A stretch of 46,960 bases of DNA from Sphingobium wenxiniae (GCF_007830065.1 NZ_VLKK01000021.1:1-46960); one strand, 5' to 3'. Positions 23,065 to 32,068 are shown, counted from the stretch's first letter. Numbers and translations are program-made. The notes: generated from the sequence alone by a model not told the origin.

Positions 23065-25956
23065 ATGCCGCGTCGCGTGACCCTGACCGATCGACAGCGC
23101 GAGGCGCTGCTTCACTTGCCGGTCGATCAAGGTGAGCTGCTGCGGCACTATACCCTCAGCGATGAGGATCTCGGGCATATCCGCCAGCGCCGGCGCGCCC
23201 ACAATCGTTTTGGCTTCGCGCTGCAACTGTGCGTCCTGCGCTACCCGGGCCGGGTGCTCGCTCCTGGCGAGTTGATCCCGGCGCAGGTATCGGATTTCAT
23301 CGCGGCCCAGCTCGGCCTGACCAGCGACGATCTACTCCTCTATGCCGCGCGCGAGGAGACCCGGCACGAGCATCTGGCGGACCTTCGCCGAATCTACGGC
23401 TATCGCTCCTTTTCGGGGCGGGGCGCACGGGATTTGCGCGAATGGATCGCTCGGGAAGCCGAGGCGGCGACATCGAATGAGGATCTTGCCCGTCGCTTCG
23501 TTGCGGAGTGTCGCCGCACCCGCACGATCCTTCCCGGCTCCTCGACGATCGAGCGCCTTTGCGCCGATGCGCTGGTTGAGGCCGAGCGCCGGATCGAGGA
23601 TCTTATCGCCCATCGCATCACGCCAACCCTGAGCGAGAATTTGGCTCACCTGTTGGAGGATACGGTGGATGGTCGCGTCACGCGCTTCGTATGGCTGCGA
23701 CAGTTCGAGGTTGGCGCAAATTCAGCAGCCGCTAACCGGCTGATGGATCGACTGGAATATCTTCAAAGGTTCGATCTTCCGGCGGATTTGCTGGACGGCG
23801 TGCCGGCGCATCGTGTGACCCGGCTTCGCCGGCAGGGCGAGCGCTATTACGCCGACGGCATGCGTGATCTGCCCGAAGACAGGCGGCTTGCGATCCTCGC
23901 TGTCTGCACCCTGGAATGGCGGTCATCGCTGGCCGATGTCATCGTGGAGACCCACGATCGCATCGTAGGCCGTCTCTATCGGGCCTCCGAACGCCTTTGC
24001 AACACCAGGATCGCCGACGAAAAGGCGGCCGTTCGGGACACGCTGAAGTCCTTTGCCGAAATCGGTGGTGCTTTGCTTGGAGCGCAGGACGATGGCACGG
24101 CCCTGGACGGGATAATCGCCACCGGGCCTGGCTGGGAACGGTTCAGAACCCTTGTCGCCACGGCCTCCGCGCTGACCAACGTGCTCGCGGCCGACCCGCT
24201 CAGCCGTGTGCTGGACGGCTATCACCGTTTCCGCCTCTACGCGCCCAGGATGCTGCGCCTGCTCGACATGCAGGCGGCGCCGATCGCCACGCCTCTTCTG
24301 GCGGCCGTTGCGATGCTGCGTAACGGGATCAAGGTCGATCCGCCGGTGGATTTTCTACGTCCCAACTCGAAATGGCATCGTCATCTTTGCGCTGAGCCCA
24401 GCGGCGACCACCGGCTTTGGGAAATCGCGGTGCTGTTCCACATCCGCGACGCCTTCCGGTCCGGTGACATATGGTTGGCGGGATCGCGCCGCTATGGCGA
24501 CCTCAAGCAGCTTCTGGTCCCGCCACAGGCGATAGAGCAGACCGCGCGGCTCGCCGTGCCGCTGCGACCCGGCGAATGGCTGGCCGAGCGCAGGGCTCGA
24601 CTGGATACACGGCTGAAGGAGTTTGGCCGCGCGGCGCGAACCGGCACGATCCCAGGCGGCATCATCGAGAACGGCAAGCTGCACATCGACAAGCTGAGGG
24701 CCGACACGCCCGAAGGGGCCGAGGATCTCGTGCTCGATCTCTATCAACAGCTCCCGCCCGCGAGGATCACCGATCTGTTGCTGGAAGTCGATGAGCGAAC
24801 CGGATTTTCCGAGGCGTTCACGCATCTGCGCACCGGCGCGCCCTGCAGCGACCGGATCGGCCTGATGAACGTGTTGCTGGCGGAAGGCGTCAATCTCGGT
24901 TTGCGCAAGATGGCGGCGGCGACCAACACGCACAGCTTCTGGGAATTGCTGCGGATCGCGCGCTGGCATGTCGAAGGCAGCGCCTATGATCGGGCGCTCG
25001 CCATGATCGTGGAGGCCCACGCCGCCCTGCCCATGGCCGCCTTCTGGGGACAAGGGCAATCGGCATCCAGCGACGGGCAGTTCTTCCTTGCTACCGAGCA
25101 GGGCGAGGCGATGAATCTGATCAACGCGAAATATGGCAACGTCCCGGGCCTCAAGGGATACAGCCATGTGTCCGATCAATATGCGCCGTTCGCAACCCAG
25201 GTGATCCCGGCAACGGTCAGCGAGGCTCCCTATATCCTGGACGGGCTGCTCATGAATGACGCGGGCCGCCGCGTTCGCCAGCATTTTGCCGACACGGGCG
25301 GCTTCACCGATCATGTGTTCGCCGCCTGCGCCTTGCTCGGCTACAGGTTCGCCCCCCGTATCCGCGATCTCCCTCAGAAAAGACTCTATGCCTTCACGCC
25401 CAACGCGACGCCGGCCAATGTGCGAGCGCTGGTCGGAGGTAAGATCAATGAACCGCTCATCGAGCGCAACTGGCCCGACATCCTGCGCATCATGGCGACG
25501 ATCGCAGCGGGGATCGTCGCCCCCAGCCAGATTCTTCGCAAGCTCGCCTCTTACCCGCGCCAGAATGAGCTGGCCCTCGCATTGCGAGAGGTGGGCCGCA
25601 TCGAGCGAACCCTGTTCATGATCGACTGGATTCTTGATGCCGGCCTCCAGCGCCAGGCTCAGATCGGCCTCAACAAGGGTGAGGCCCACCACGCCCTAAA
25701 GCGCGCCATCAGCTTCCACCGCCGAGGTGAAATCCGGGATCGATCCGGCGAAGGCCAGCACTATCGCATCGCCGGAATGAACCTGCTCGCCGCCATCATC
25801 ATATTCTGGAACACCATGAAGCTCGGCGAGGTCGTCAATACCCGGGCCGCCAGCGGTACCCATATCGCGCCTGATCTACTCGCCCACGTCTCGCCGTTGG
25901 GATGGGAACACATCAATCTAACCGGGGAATATCGCTGGCCCAAATCCTTAGCGTAG
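23065..25956 (+). CDS. tnpA: Tn3-family transposase
   Basis: Predicted 963 aa, full length. Tn3-type N-terminal DNA-binding region (LTDRQREALLHLP) and a C-terminal DDE catalytic half with typical segments (NAKYGNVPGLKGYSHVSDQ, FADTGGFTDHVFAACALLGY, LNKGEAHHALKRAI). The stop at 25956 lies inside the right inverted repeat, normal for the family. No frameshift is seen, so the element looks transposition-competent. A related, not identical, transposase begins at the right edge of the window. Confidence 0.95.
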   Translation: MPRRVTLTDRQREALLHLPVDQGELLRHYTLSDEDLGHIRQRRRAHNRFGFALQLCVLRYPGRVLAPGELIPAQVSDFIAAQLGLTSDDLLLYAAREETRHEHLADLRRIYGYRSFSGRGARDLREWIAREAEAATSNEDLARRFVAECRRTRTILPGSSTIERLCADALVEAERRIEDLIAHRITPTLSENLAHLLEDTVDGRVTRFVWLRQFEVGANSAAANRLMDRLEYLQRFDLPADLLDGVPAHRVTRLRRQGERYYADGMRDLPEDRRLAILAVCTLEWRSSLADVIVETHDRIVGRLYRASERLCNTRIADEKAAVRDTLKSFAEIGGALLGAQDDGTALDGIIATGPGWERFRTLVATASALTNVLAADPLSRVLDGYHRFRLYAPRMLRLLDMQAAPIATPLLAAVAMLRNGIKVDPPVDFLRPNSKWHRHLCAEPSGDHRLWEIAVLFHIRDAFRSGDIWLAGSRRYGDLKQLLVPPQAIEQTARLAVPLRPGEWLAERRARLDTRLKEFGRAARTGTIPGGIIENGKLHIDKLRADTPEGAEDLVLDLYQQLPPARITDLLLEVDERTGFSEAFTHLRTGAPCSDRIGLMNVLLAEGVNLGLRKMAAATNTHSFWELLRIARWHVEGSAYDRALAMIVEAHAALPMAAFWGQGQSASSDGQFFLATEQGEAMNLINAKYGNVPGLKGYSHVSDQYAPFATQVIPATVSEAPYILDGLLMNDAGRRVRQHFADTGGFTDHVFAACALLGYRFAPRIRDLPQKRLYAFTPNATPANVRALVGGKINEPLIERNWPDILRIMATIAAGIVAPSQILRKLASYPRQNELALALREVGRIERTLFMIDWILDAGLQRQAQIGLNKGEAHHALKRAISFHRRGEIRDRSGEGQHYRIAGMNLLAAIIIFWNTMKLGEVVNTRAASGTHIAPDLLAHVSPLGWEHINLTGEYRWPKSLA

Positions 25957-25984
25957 GATTCCGCCCCCTCCCGCAAACGCCCCC
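25947..25984 (-). repeat. Right terminal inverted repeat of the Tn3-family element
   Basis: Reverse complement of the left repeat with one mismatch near the inner end; overlaps the last codons of tnpA. Confidence 0.9.
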
Positions 25985-26152
25985 TACGATTGAGAAGCGC
26001 GGCGGAATCTCTTAGATTGATCGCTGGAGGCTTTGTTCGCGGAGACGCGCACATTGCCTTCTTTTCGTTTTAGGAAGCGCTGCCCTAAGCGACAGAAGCC
26101 AGAGCTTTGACAATGCGGCATTCCGCGATGGAGCCGACCATGTATCTTGATC

Positions 26153-26902
26153 CTATCGGTGCAGACACGCGATGATGGCGGTCACGACGGCGGTGGTTTC
26201 CGCGACGTCGCGCACCCTCACTGTGTCGAGGCCGATTTCAGCAGCGGGATAGTCATTCCCACCGGGGAATATCGCATCCCCAATGAACAGCATCCCGTCG
26301 AGCGGGACACCGCTCTCGGCACTCAGGCGCTTCAGGCCATAGCCCTTGTCGATCCCTGCTCTGGTCACGTCGATCGATGTCGTGCCACCGAGATTGATCG
26401 AGAGCTCCGGCAGCTTCGCGCGCAACGTGGCCTGCAACGCGGTCCTCTTCTTTCGGTCAGGATCCCACGCTTCCTTTTCCTTCAGCGGCGCTGCCTGCCC
26501 CAGGCCCGAAAAGGTGATCTGGCTGCCCCGGTCCTCGATCCGTTCGCCCCAGATACGTTCGTCGGCGAGACCGGCATCGGTCAGCGCCTGATCGAAGGCC
26601 GTGCGGATCTTCGCCTTCTCCGCGTCGTCGAACAGTTCGGCATAGACCGCGCGCCAAGCGCCATTGATGAACCGATAGAGTTTCGTGCCTGTGGTCGGCA
26701 TCAACCAGAGACGGTCGAGCGCGACGCCGGCAGGAAGGCGCGAGGCGATCTGCTTTTCGAACTGCGGCCAGTCCCCGCCCGAGATCACCGCCACATCCGT
26801 GATGGCGAGCAATCGGGCGAGGATTGCGGCCATATCCTCCGATAACGGCCGCTTGCTCTCGGCAAGCGTGCCGTCGAGGTCGAAGGCGATCAGCCACTTC
26901 AT
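26153..26902 (-). CDS. HAD-superfamily phosphatase (HAD-IIB/phosphomannomutase-like)
   Basis: Predicted 249 aa. HAD motif I is FDLDGTLAES, motif II falls near VISGGDW, and motif IV is GDAIFPGGNDY; the Cof/phosphomannomutase-type cap lies between. It should use Mg2+ to remove phosphate from a small molecule or sugar phosphate in the cytoplasm. Its ATG overlaps the P1B ATPase stop (ATGA), making it the last gene of the divalent-metal operon, 168 bases from the Tn3 right end. A link to metal handling is not obvious. Confidence 0.85.
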   Translation of the reverse strand: MKWLIAFDLDGTLAESKRPLSEDMAAILARLLAITDVAVISGGDWPQFEKQIASRLPAGVALDRLWLMPTTGTKLYRFINGAWRAVYAELFDDAEKAKIRTAFDQALTDAGLADERIWGERIEDRGSQITFSGLGQAAPLKEKEAWDPDRKKRTALQATLRAKLPELSINLGGTTSIDVTRAGIDKGYGLKRLSAESGVPLDGMLFIGDAIFPGGNDYPAAEIGLDTVRVRDVAETTAVVTAIIACLHR

Positions 26903-29400
26903 GCCGCCTTCCCTGCCGGATCGCGGTAGGCGAGCAGCCTGAGCGCATTGATGACGACGAGCAGCGTCGATCCCTCATGAACCGCCACCGCTGGCCCAAT
27001 GCCGAGGCCGAGGATGGTAGCAGGCACCAGGAAGGCGACGACACCCAGGCTGACGAAGACGTTCTGCCGGATGATTCCACGGGTATGGCGGCTAAGACCG
27101 ACTGCGAATGGCAGGTGCGCCAGATCGTCGGCCATCAGCGCCACGTCGGCTGTCTCCAGCGCAACGTCCGACCCCGCCGCGCCCATCGCGATGCCGACCG
27201 TGGCGCTTGCCATCGCCGGCGCATCGTTCACGCCGTCGCCCACCATCGCGACCTTGTCTTCGCCGGCGAGCTTCTTGATCGCGGCAACCTTGTCTTCGGG
27301 CATGAGGTCGCCCCACGCTTCGTCGATCCCGACTTCGTCGGCGATCGCTTCGGCGACTTTCTGGTGATCGCCGGAGATCATTATCATCCGCGACACGCCC
27401 ATCTCGTGCAGCCGACGCAACGCGGTCTTGGCAGCTTCGCGAGGCGTGTCCATCAGGCCGATCGCGCCCAGGTCGCGGTCCCCCTTGCGGACCACCATTG
27501 TCGTGCGGCCGTTCTCGCGCAGCTTCGCGATTGCGTCCTGCGCGCCCTGCCCCAGCGCCGGAATGCCCTCACTTCCGAACATCTCGGCCTTGCCGATCCA
27601 CACCGTCTCGCCATCCACGCTCGCGGTGACGCCCCGACCGGTCAGGCTCTTGAGGTCGCCGGCAGTCGGCACGGCACGATCGTTCAGACGTTCGCGGCCG
27701 TCCTTGACGATCGCTTGGGCCAGGGGATGGTCGCTCAACGCTTCGACGGCGACAGCCAGCGCCAGCAACTCGCCTTCATCGGCGCCATCGACGGGCACGA
27801 CATCAGTGATGCGCGGACGACCTTCGGTCAGCGTGCCCGTCTTGTCGAAAGCGATCGCTTTGAGCGACCCGAGGTTTTCGAGCGGTGCACCGCCCTTCAC
27901 GAGCACGCCGCCCCGCGCTGCACGGGCAACGCCCGACAGGACCGCGCTCGGCGTTGCGATCGCGAGCGCGCACGGGCTTGCCGCCACCAGCACCGCCATC
28001 GCGCGATAGAAGCTGTCGCGGAACGGCTCGTCGACGACCACCCATGCGAACAGCAGGAGCACTGACAGGACCAGGACGGCGGGCACGAAGATCCGTTCGA
28101 ACCGGTCGGTGAAGCGCTGCGTCGGCGACTTCTGCGTCTCCGCTTCGCTCACCATCTTCACGACCTTGGCAAGCGCGCTTTCATTGGAACGGCGTGTCAC
28201 CTCGATCTCGATCGCGCCGCCGCCGTTGATCGTACCAGCAAAAACCCGGCTTTCCGCGTCGACTGCATCGGGCTTGGCGCGTGCCGCTGCGGCATCTGCG
28301 ACCGGCACCTTGTCGACCGGGATGCTTTCACCCGTGACCGGGGCCTGGTTGATCGCGCTGGTGCCCTTGATGACGAAGCCGTCGGCAGGCAGGCGCTCGT
28401 TCGGGCGGACGATGGCAATGTCCCCGACGACCATCTGCTCGACCGGGATTTCGCTGGTCTGCCCGCCGCGTCGCACGGTCGCGGTTTCGGGCGCGAGCTT
28501 CGCCAGCGCCTCGATCGCCTTCTTGGCGCGGCCCATTGCATAATGCTCAAGCGCATGGCCGAGGCTGAACAGGAACAGCAGCAGCGCACCTTCGGCCCAT
28601 GCGCCCAGCGCAGCGGCGCCGGCCGCAGCGACCAACATCAGCGTGTCGATCTCGAACTTCTTCATCCGGAGGTTGTCGATCGCCTCGCGCAGCGTGAAGA
28701 ATCCGCCGAAGAAATAGGCTGCGATATAGCAGGCGGTCGGCAGCCATTCGGGCGCGCCAGCGACCAGCCTCTCGATCGCGTAGCCGATCCCCAGCAGCGC
28801 GCCACAGGCGAGCGCGAAGATCAGCTCGGTATTGGGGCCGAGAAATTCGGCGTGGCTATGGTCGTGGCCATCGCCGGGGCCGTGCTTCTCTTCGCCCGCG
28901 CCGTGGCCCCCGGGGCCGTGGTCGTGGCCGGCATGTTCATCGGCAGCGACCCGCTTGCCCACCCTCACCTTCAGCTTGCGAAGCGCAGCGCGCACCTCCT
29001 CTTCGGTGGTTTCGCGGCGATCATATTCGACCCGGACAGACCCGCTGGTGCTGGCGCTTGCCTGGACCACGCCGGGCAAGGCGCACAGCGCATCGCTGAC
29101 CGTGCGCGCCCGACGTTCGTGGTTGATCCCCGTCACCTGCCAGATCGCATGGCCGTAGCGCTCGGTGATTTCGGCACCTGCGGCGCGCACCATTTCGCGC
29201 AACCGTGGCAGCGGCAGCTTGGCGGCATCGAAATGGATGCACAGCGCCGCTGGCGTGTTGCCGTCGAGACAGATCACATGCGCCCGCTCGACACCTTCGC
29301 GCTTTGACAGGGTTGATACGAGACGGTCCAGGCAGGCATCGGCCGCGTCAGGAAGGTCCGGCAACAACACTGGAATGTCGAGTTCGAGCTTGTCGTTCAT
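26899..29400 (-). CDS. P1B-4-type heavy-metal efflux ATPase (Zn/Co/Cd/Fe class)
   Basis: Predicted 833 aa. Start at 29400 overlaps the CDF stop; the open frame further upstream is a shadow. Two N-terminal ferredoxin-like HMA domains have lost their CXXC pairs. A His-rich stretch follows at about 155-185 (DEHAGHDHGPGGHG). The TM6 motif is SPC (475-477), not CPC, and the last helix has HEGST (His808); these two together define subgroup P1B-4, which exports Co2+, Zn2+ or Fe2+. Phosphorylation site Asp519 (FDKTGTLTEG) and GDGVNDAPA are intact. Calling it simply CadA or ZntA would miss this. Confidence 0.9.
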   Translation of the reverse strand: MNDKLELDIPVLLPDLPDAADACLDRLVSTLSKREGVERAHVICLDGNTPAALCIHFDAAKLPLPRLREMVRAAGAEITERYGHAIWQVTGINHERRARTVSDALCALPGVVQASASTSGSVRVEYDRRETTEEEVRAALRKLKVRVGKRVAADEHAGHDHGPGGHGAGEEKHGPGDGHDHSHAEFLGPNTELIFALACGALLGIGYAIERLVAGAPEWLPTACYIAAYFFGGFFTLREAIDNLRMKKFEIDTLMLVAAAGAAALGAWAEGALLLFLFSLGHALEHYAMGRAKKAIEALAKLAPETATVRRGGQTSEIPVEQMVVGDIAIVRPNERLPADGFVIKGTSAINQAPVTGESIPVDKVPVADAAAARAKPDAVDAESRVFAGTINGGGAIEIEVTRRSNESALAKVVKMVSEAETQKSPTQRFTDRFERIFVPAVLVLSVLLLFAWVVVDEPFRDSFYRAMAVLVAASPCALAIATPSAVLSGVARAARGGVLVKGGAPLENLGSLKAIAFDKTGTLTEGRPRITDVVPVDGADEGELLALAVAVEALSDHPLAQAIVKDGRERLNDRAVPTAGDLKSLTGRGVTASVDGETVWIGKAEMFGSEGIPALGQGAQDAIAKLRENGRTTMVVRKGDRDLGAIGLMDTPREAAKTALRRLHEMGVSRMIMISGDHQKVAEAIADEVGIDEAWGDLMPEDKVAAIKKLAGEDKVAMVGDGVNDAPAMASATVGIAMGAAGSDVALETADVALMADDLAHLPFAVGLSRHTRGIIRQNVFVSLGVVAFLVPATILGLGIGPAVAVHEGSTLLVVINALRLLAYRDPAGKAA

Positions 29401-30005
29401 GACGACCTCCTTTCGCTTTTCTTGGTTTCGGCGCGCGCGTCGCGCAGGATTTCGACACCGCCCTTGATGGCGATGATGGCGGTGGCGAAGCCGACCAGCA
29501 GGTCCGGCCAATTGGTACCCAACCACAGCACCAGCACGCCGGCGATCAGGATGCCGCCGTTGGAAATGAAGTCGTTGAAGCTGAAGGTGGTTGCGGCCCG
29601 GAGATTGACGTCCGGATCCTTGAGGCGCTGGAGCAGCCGCAGGCAGAGGTAATTCACGACGCCGGCGATCGCGGACATGACCATCATGGTAGGTCCGATG
29701 GGCTCGCTGCCCTGCACGTAGCGCCGTCCGACATCGATCAAGATGCCGCCCGCGAAGATCAGCAGCATGACGCCCGAAGCGACCGCGGCGCGTGTCTTCC
29801 ATGTCTGGCCCCGGGTGAGCGCCACAAGGCTCAGCGCATACACAGCCGTATCGGACAGGTTGTCGACGCCGTTGGCGATCAGCGCGCTCGAGTCCGCGAA
29901 GAAGCCGGAAACGAAGAAGCCCGCAGCGATCGCCGCGTTCAGCAGCAGGACGATCCACAGTGTGCGGCGCTCCTGCCCGCCATTGTTGTCGTTGCCCGGG
30001 ATCAT
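29397..30005 (-). CDS. CDF-family cation transporter, short form
   Basis: Predicted 202 aa with about six membrane helices and no cytoplasmic C-terminal domain, unlike typical ~300-aa CDF proteins such as CzcD. Metal-site residues in TM2 are Asp-x3-Asp (NGVDNLSD); in TM5 the usual His-x3-Asp is replaced by Asp-x3-Asn (FNDFISN). It would exchange Zn2+/Cd2+/Co2+ for protons. Overlaps both neighbours by four bases (ZIP upstream, ATPase downstream). Confidence 0.86.
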   Translation of the reverse strand: MIPGNDNNGGQERRTLWIVLLLNAAIAAGFFVSGFFADSSALIANGVDNLSDTAVYALSLVALTRGQTWKTRAAVASGVMLLIFAGGILIDVGRRYVQGSEPIGPTMMVMSAIAGVVNYLCLRLLQRLKDPDVNLRAATTFSFNDFISNGGILIAGVLVLWLGTNWPDLLVGFATAIIAIKGGVEILRDARAETKKSERRSS

Positions 30006-30688
30006 CCCATCATCTCCTCAAGTGTCAGCAGGGCCAGGAAGCCGACGAAAAACATCGAGCTGATGAGCGGGGTGTCGGGTTTCTCGTGCGCCTCGACCAG
30101 CAACTCCTCCGTGACGAGGTAGAGCAGCGCCATCAGCCCGAAGCTGAGGAAGCCGGCGATCATCACCGGCGACAGCGCGGCGACCGGCACGGCAGCGAGC
30201 GCGCCGATCGGCAGCAGCAGGGCCAATGCCGAGACGATCACGATGATGCGCAAGCGCGAGCGATAGGTTTCCGCCAGCTCGTCGGTCAGCGTCAGTCCCA
30301 GAAATAACACTTCCAGAGTGAGCGCGATCGTCAGCAGGAGACCTGCCTTCTCGCCCGCCACGAAAGCGAGGCCGAGCACCAGGCCGTCGACCAGAATGTC
30401 GATGCCGATCGCGGCGAGTAGCGCCATCGGCCCCTTGAAGCGGGCCTCAAGAGCCTTGAGCCCCAGCATGGTCGCGACGCCCGCCGCCCCGCCGATCAAC
30501 GTCGCGCTGGGCGATGCCTCATGCTTGACCTGCGGCAGGATTTCGGTCGCTGCCGCCGCGAACACGACGCCGGCAGCGAGATGCTGTAGGCCCGCCACGA
30601 GGCCAGGTTTCAACTTGGTGCGGCTCGCGACAATCGCGCCGAGCACGACCGCCAGCACAGGCGCAAGCGTATAGAGCAGTGCCTGCAT
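30002..30688 (-). CDS. ZIP-family divalent metal transporter
   Basis: Predicted 228 aa, about seven or eight membrane helices. The TM4/TM5 metal-path residues appear as GIDILVDGLVLGLAF and LTLEVLFLGLTL; Gln-His (AGLQHLAAG) and TEILPQVKHE are in TM2. Family members usually import Zn2+ or Fe2+. Here it lies in an export-dominated operon, three bases after a lipoprotein gene and overlapping the CDF gene. The usual His in TM4 is replaced (D-x3-D), so direction and substrate are open. Confidence 0.85.
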   Translation of the reverse strand: MQALLYTLAPVLAVVLGAIVASRTKLKPGLVAGLQHLAAGVVFAAAATEILPQVKHEASPSATLIGGAAGVATMLGLKALEARFKGPMALLAAIGIDILVDGLVLGLAFVAGEKAGLLLTIALTLEVLFLGLTLTDELAETYRSRLRIIVIVSALALLLPIGALAAVPVAALSPVMIAGFLSFGLMALLYLVTEELLVEAHEKPDTPLISSMFFVGFLALLTLEEMMG

Positions 30689-30691
30689 TTC

Positions 30692-31105
30692 CTAGGACTC
30701 CTCCGGGGTTCGGTGGCAGACGCGGATCTTCCCGCGTCGCGTGAACGCGATCGATCCGCCCGCCACGACAGCCCGCGAATGGTCGCCGCGAAACTCGTCA
30801 CCGGTTCGCTGCGCGCGCAGGATCTCGGTCCTGCCCTTCGGCAGCCAGGTGACGGCCATTTTCAAGCCGTCATCGATGAAGTCGACATCGGCGCGTGTGC
30901 CGTCGTCGCAGTACATGATGCGCTGCGCGATTAGTTTCGACGTCAGATGCTTTTCATGCGCCGGCTCGGTAGGCTGGGTCGGCGCTGGATTACACGCCCC
31001 TATAACCGCCCCGGAGACGAGAACGACGCCGAGGCGCGCGATCGCCAGACCGGCCCGATTCAGGCCGCACAAGGTTGTCACATTTGAAATCGACGTGTCA
31101 GACAT
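30692..31105 (-). CDS. MliC-like lipoprotein (first of two in tandem)
   Basis: Predicted 137 aa, ATG 31105. A hydrophobic stretch ends in a lipobox (SGAVIGAC, Cys at about 38). The mature domain (IMYCDDGTRADVDFIDDGLKMAV...GKIRVCHR) has the Cys-Asp-Asp-Gly opening and closing Cys of MliC-type lysozyme-inhibitor beta barrels. In MliC the barrel plugs C-type lysozyme, but the fold is also used for other periplasmic binding. The N-terminal region before the lipobox is longer than usual. Three bases separate it from ZIP. Confidence 0.65.
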   Translation of the reverse strand: MSDTSISNVTTLCGLNRAGLAIARLGVVLVSGAVIGACNPAPTQPTEPAHEKHLTSKLIAQRIMYCDDGTRADVDFIDDGLKMAVTWLPKGRTEILRAQRTGDEFRGDHSRAVVAGGSIAFTRRGKIRVCHRTPEES

Positions 31106-31152
31106 CGGTCTCTTCCGACGAAGCGCCCTGTGGCGTTCGAAGGCAGGGCAGT

Positions 31153-31530
31153 TCATCGCGTGCCTTCCTGCTCGCAGATCCGGGTACGGCCATCGCCTTC
31201 CACGATGGTGAGCTGCGACCCCTTGAAGGTCGCGGTGGCTGTTTCGCCGACATATTGCAGGCCCTGCGCTGGCGCGGTCAGCATCATCGGCGGTCCCCCG
31301 TTGGAGCGCCGCAAATCGATCTGCAGGCCGTTGTCCTTGTAATCGACGAACAGCGGTTCCCCGTCGGAACAGCGATATCTATGCCGCCCCATTTCCCCGG
31401 TCGCCACGGCGCTGTCGGACGAATGGATCTGCTGCTCCGTTGGCGGGGCTGGCGGCTTTCTTTCCGAGCACGCCGCGAGCCCGACAACGAGGATGACGGC
31501 GGGCAGCACCCGCTTACAGTGCATCATCAT
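31153..31530 (-). CDS. MliC-like lipoprotein (second of two in tandem)
   Basis: Predicted 125 aa. GGAGGAAGG precedes a run of three ATGs (31530, 31527, 31524). Lipobox VVGLAAC, Cys21. The mature domain has the MliC pattern RYRCSDGEPLFVDYKDNG...TRIC. It shares the barrel scheme with the adjacent lipoprotein but little sequence, so they diverged long ago. The ATG overlaps the stop of the SRPBCC gene. Role in a metal operon unknown; an envelope-stress function is possible. Confidence 0.72.
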   Translation of the reverse strand: MMMHCKRVLPAVILVVGLAACSERKPPAPPTEQQIHSSDSAVATGEMGRHRYRCSDGEPLFVDYKDNGLQIDLRRSNGGPPMMLTAPAQGLQYVGETATATFKGSQLTIVEGDGRTRICEQEGTR

Positions 31531-32015
31531 CGCGCCTTCCTCCTGCAGCGGAAGGGGACGCGCTGACGATTGATAGCCCGGGCAGGCTGACCTACCCGCC
31601 AGCGGAGATAGGTTGCGAGGCGATCGTCAGATTCGACCATCAGGGATCGCAGGCGGCGCAACATCATCGCCGCGAACGGCAGGGAGAGCGCCCCGCGCAG
31701 CGTGCAGCTATGCGTTAGCCTGGTGCCGCCATCGTCCCCCGCCAGCTCGTACCGCTCTTCGAGCGTGAACAGATAGGGGATGCCGCAGGACCAAGCGAAG
31801 GCGTGCGGTTTATCGAATCGATCAATCCGTGCTGGCGTCCGAATTGGCCGGGTGATGCCCTGGATCGCAAAGGTGCATTCTGTGTCGCCGAGCCGGGACG
31901 GATCATCGAGAAATACGAGCGGACTCCACGCCCGGCGATGATCCGGATCGGTGAGTGCCGACCAGATGCGCAGTGGCCCGCCGTGAAGCATCGAGCTGGT
32001 TATGGTGCGAGGCAT
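31527..32015 (-). CDS. SRPBCC/START-like ligand-binding protein
   Basis: Predicted 162 aa. Start 32015 follows GGGAG by eight bases. The helix-grip features IWSALTDPDHRRAWSP (the common opening of SRPBCC/polyketide-cyclase proteins), then GDTECTFAI, RFDKPHAFAWSC and a long C-terminal helix (MMLRRLRSLMVESDDRLATYL) are visible. It would bind a hydrophobic ligand in the cytoplasm. No signal peptide. It sits between czcA and the MliC-like genes. Confidence 0.75.
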   Translation of the reverse strand: MPRTITSSMLHGGPLRIWSALTDPDHRRAWSPLVFLDDPSRLGDTECTFAIQGITRPIRTPARIDRFDKPHAFAWSCGIPYLFTLEERYELAGDDGGTRLTHSCTLRGALSLPFAAMMLRRLRSLMVESDDRLATYLRWRVGQPARAINRQRVPFRCRRKAR

Positions 32016-32031
32016 ATCCCCATCTCCCAGA

Positions 32032-32066
32032 GATGGGCGGGGCGATCGCGGATCGCCCCGCCCATC
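32032..32066 (-). terminator. Very stable hairpin between czcA and the SRPBCC gene
   Basis: Perfect 16-base-pair arms (32032-32047 and 32051-32066) close a 3-base loop, immediately after the czcA stop at 32069. No U-run follows on the minus strand, so it may be an attenuator or an mRNA-stabilising processing stem that lowers expression of the six distal genes, rather than a full terminator. Confidence 0.6.
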
Positions 32067-32068
32067 CA

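Larger units (their letters stand above)
21728..25984. mobile_element. Complete Tn3-family transposon
   Basis: Bounded by 38-base inverted repeats (21728-21765 and 25947-25984) that match except for one base, starting GGGGGCGTTTGCGGGAGG and ending with TAAG-type inner bases, as in Tn3-family elements. Content: GNAT acetyltransferase, serine resolvase tnpR, a res-like gap, and tnpA read divergently, whose stop lies inside the right repeat. The five bases outside the ends differ (TGAAA left, TACGA right), so the usual 5-base target duplication is missing. That points to deletion, recombination between copies or a rearranged flank rather than a fresh insertion. Confidence 0.9.

Noticed and set aside
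25985..26152. Short open frames between the Tn3 right end and the HAD gene
   Set aside because: None has start signals or protein-like composition; one (25761-26054 minus) is mostly antisense to tnpA.
29401..29958. N-terminal extension of the P1B ATPase frame upstream of 29400
   Set aside because: It would read through the CDF gene in another frame; the ATG at 29400 overlaps the CDF stop and starts a sensible protein.
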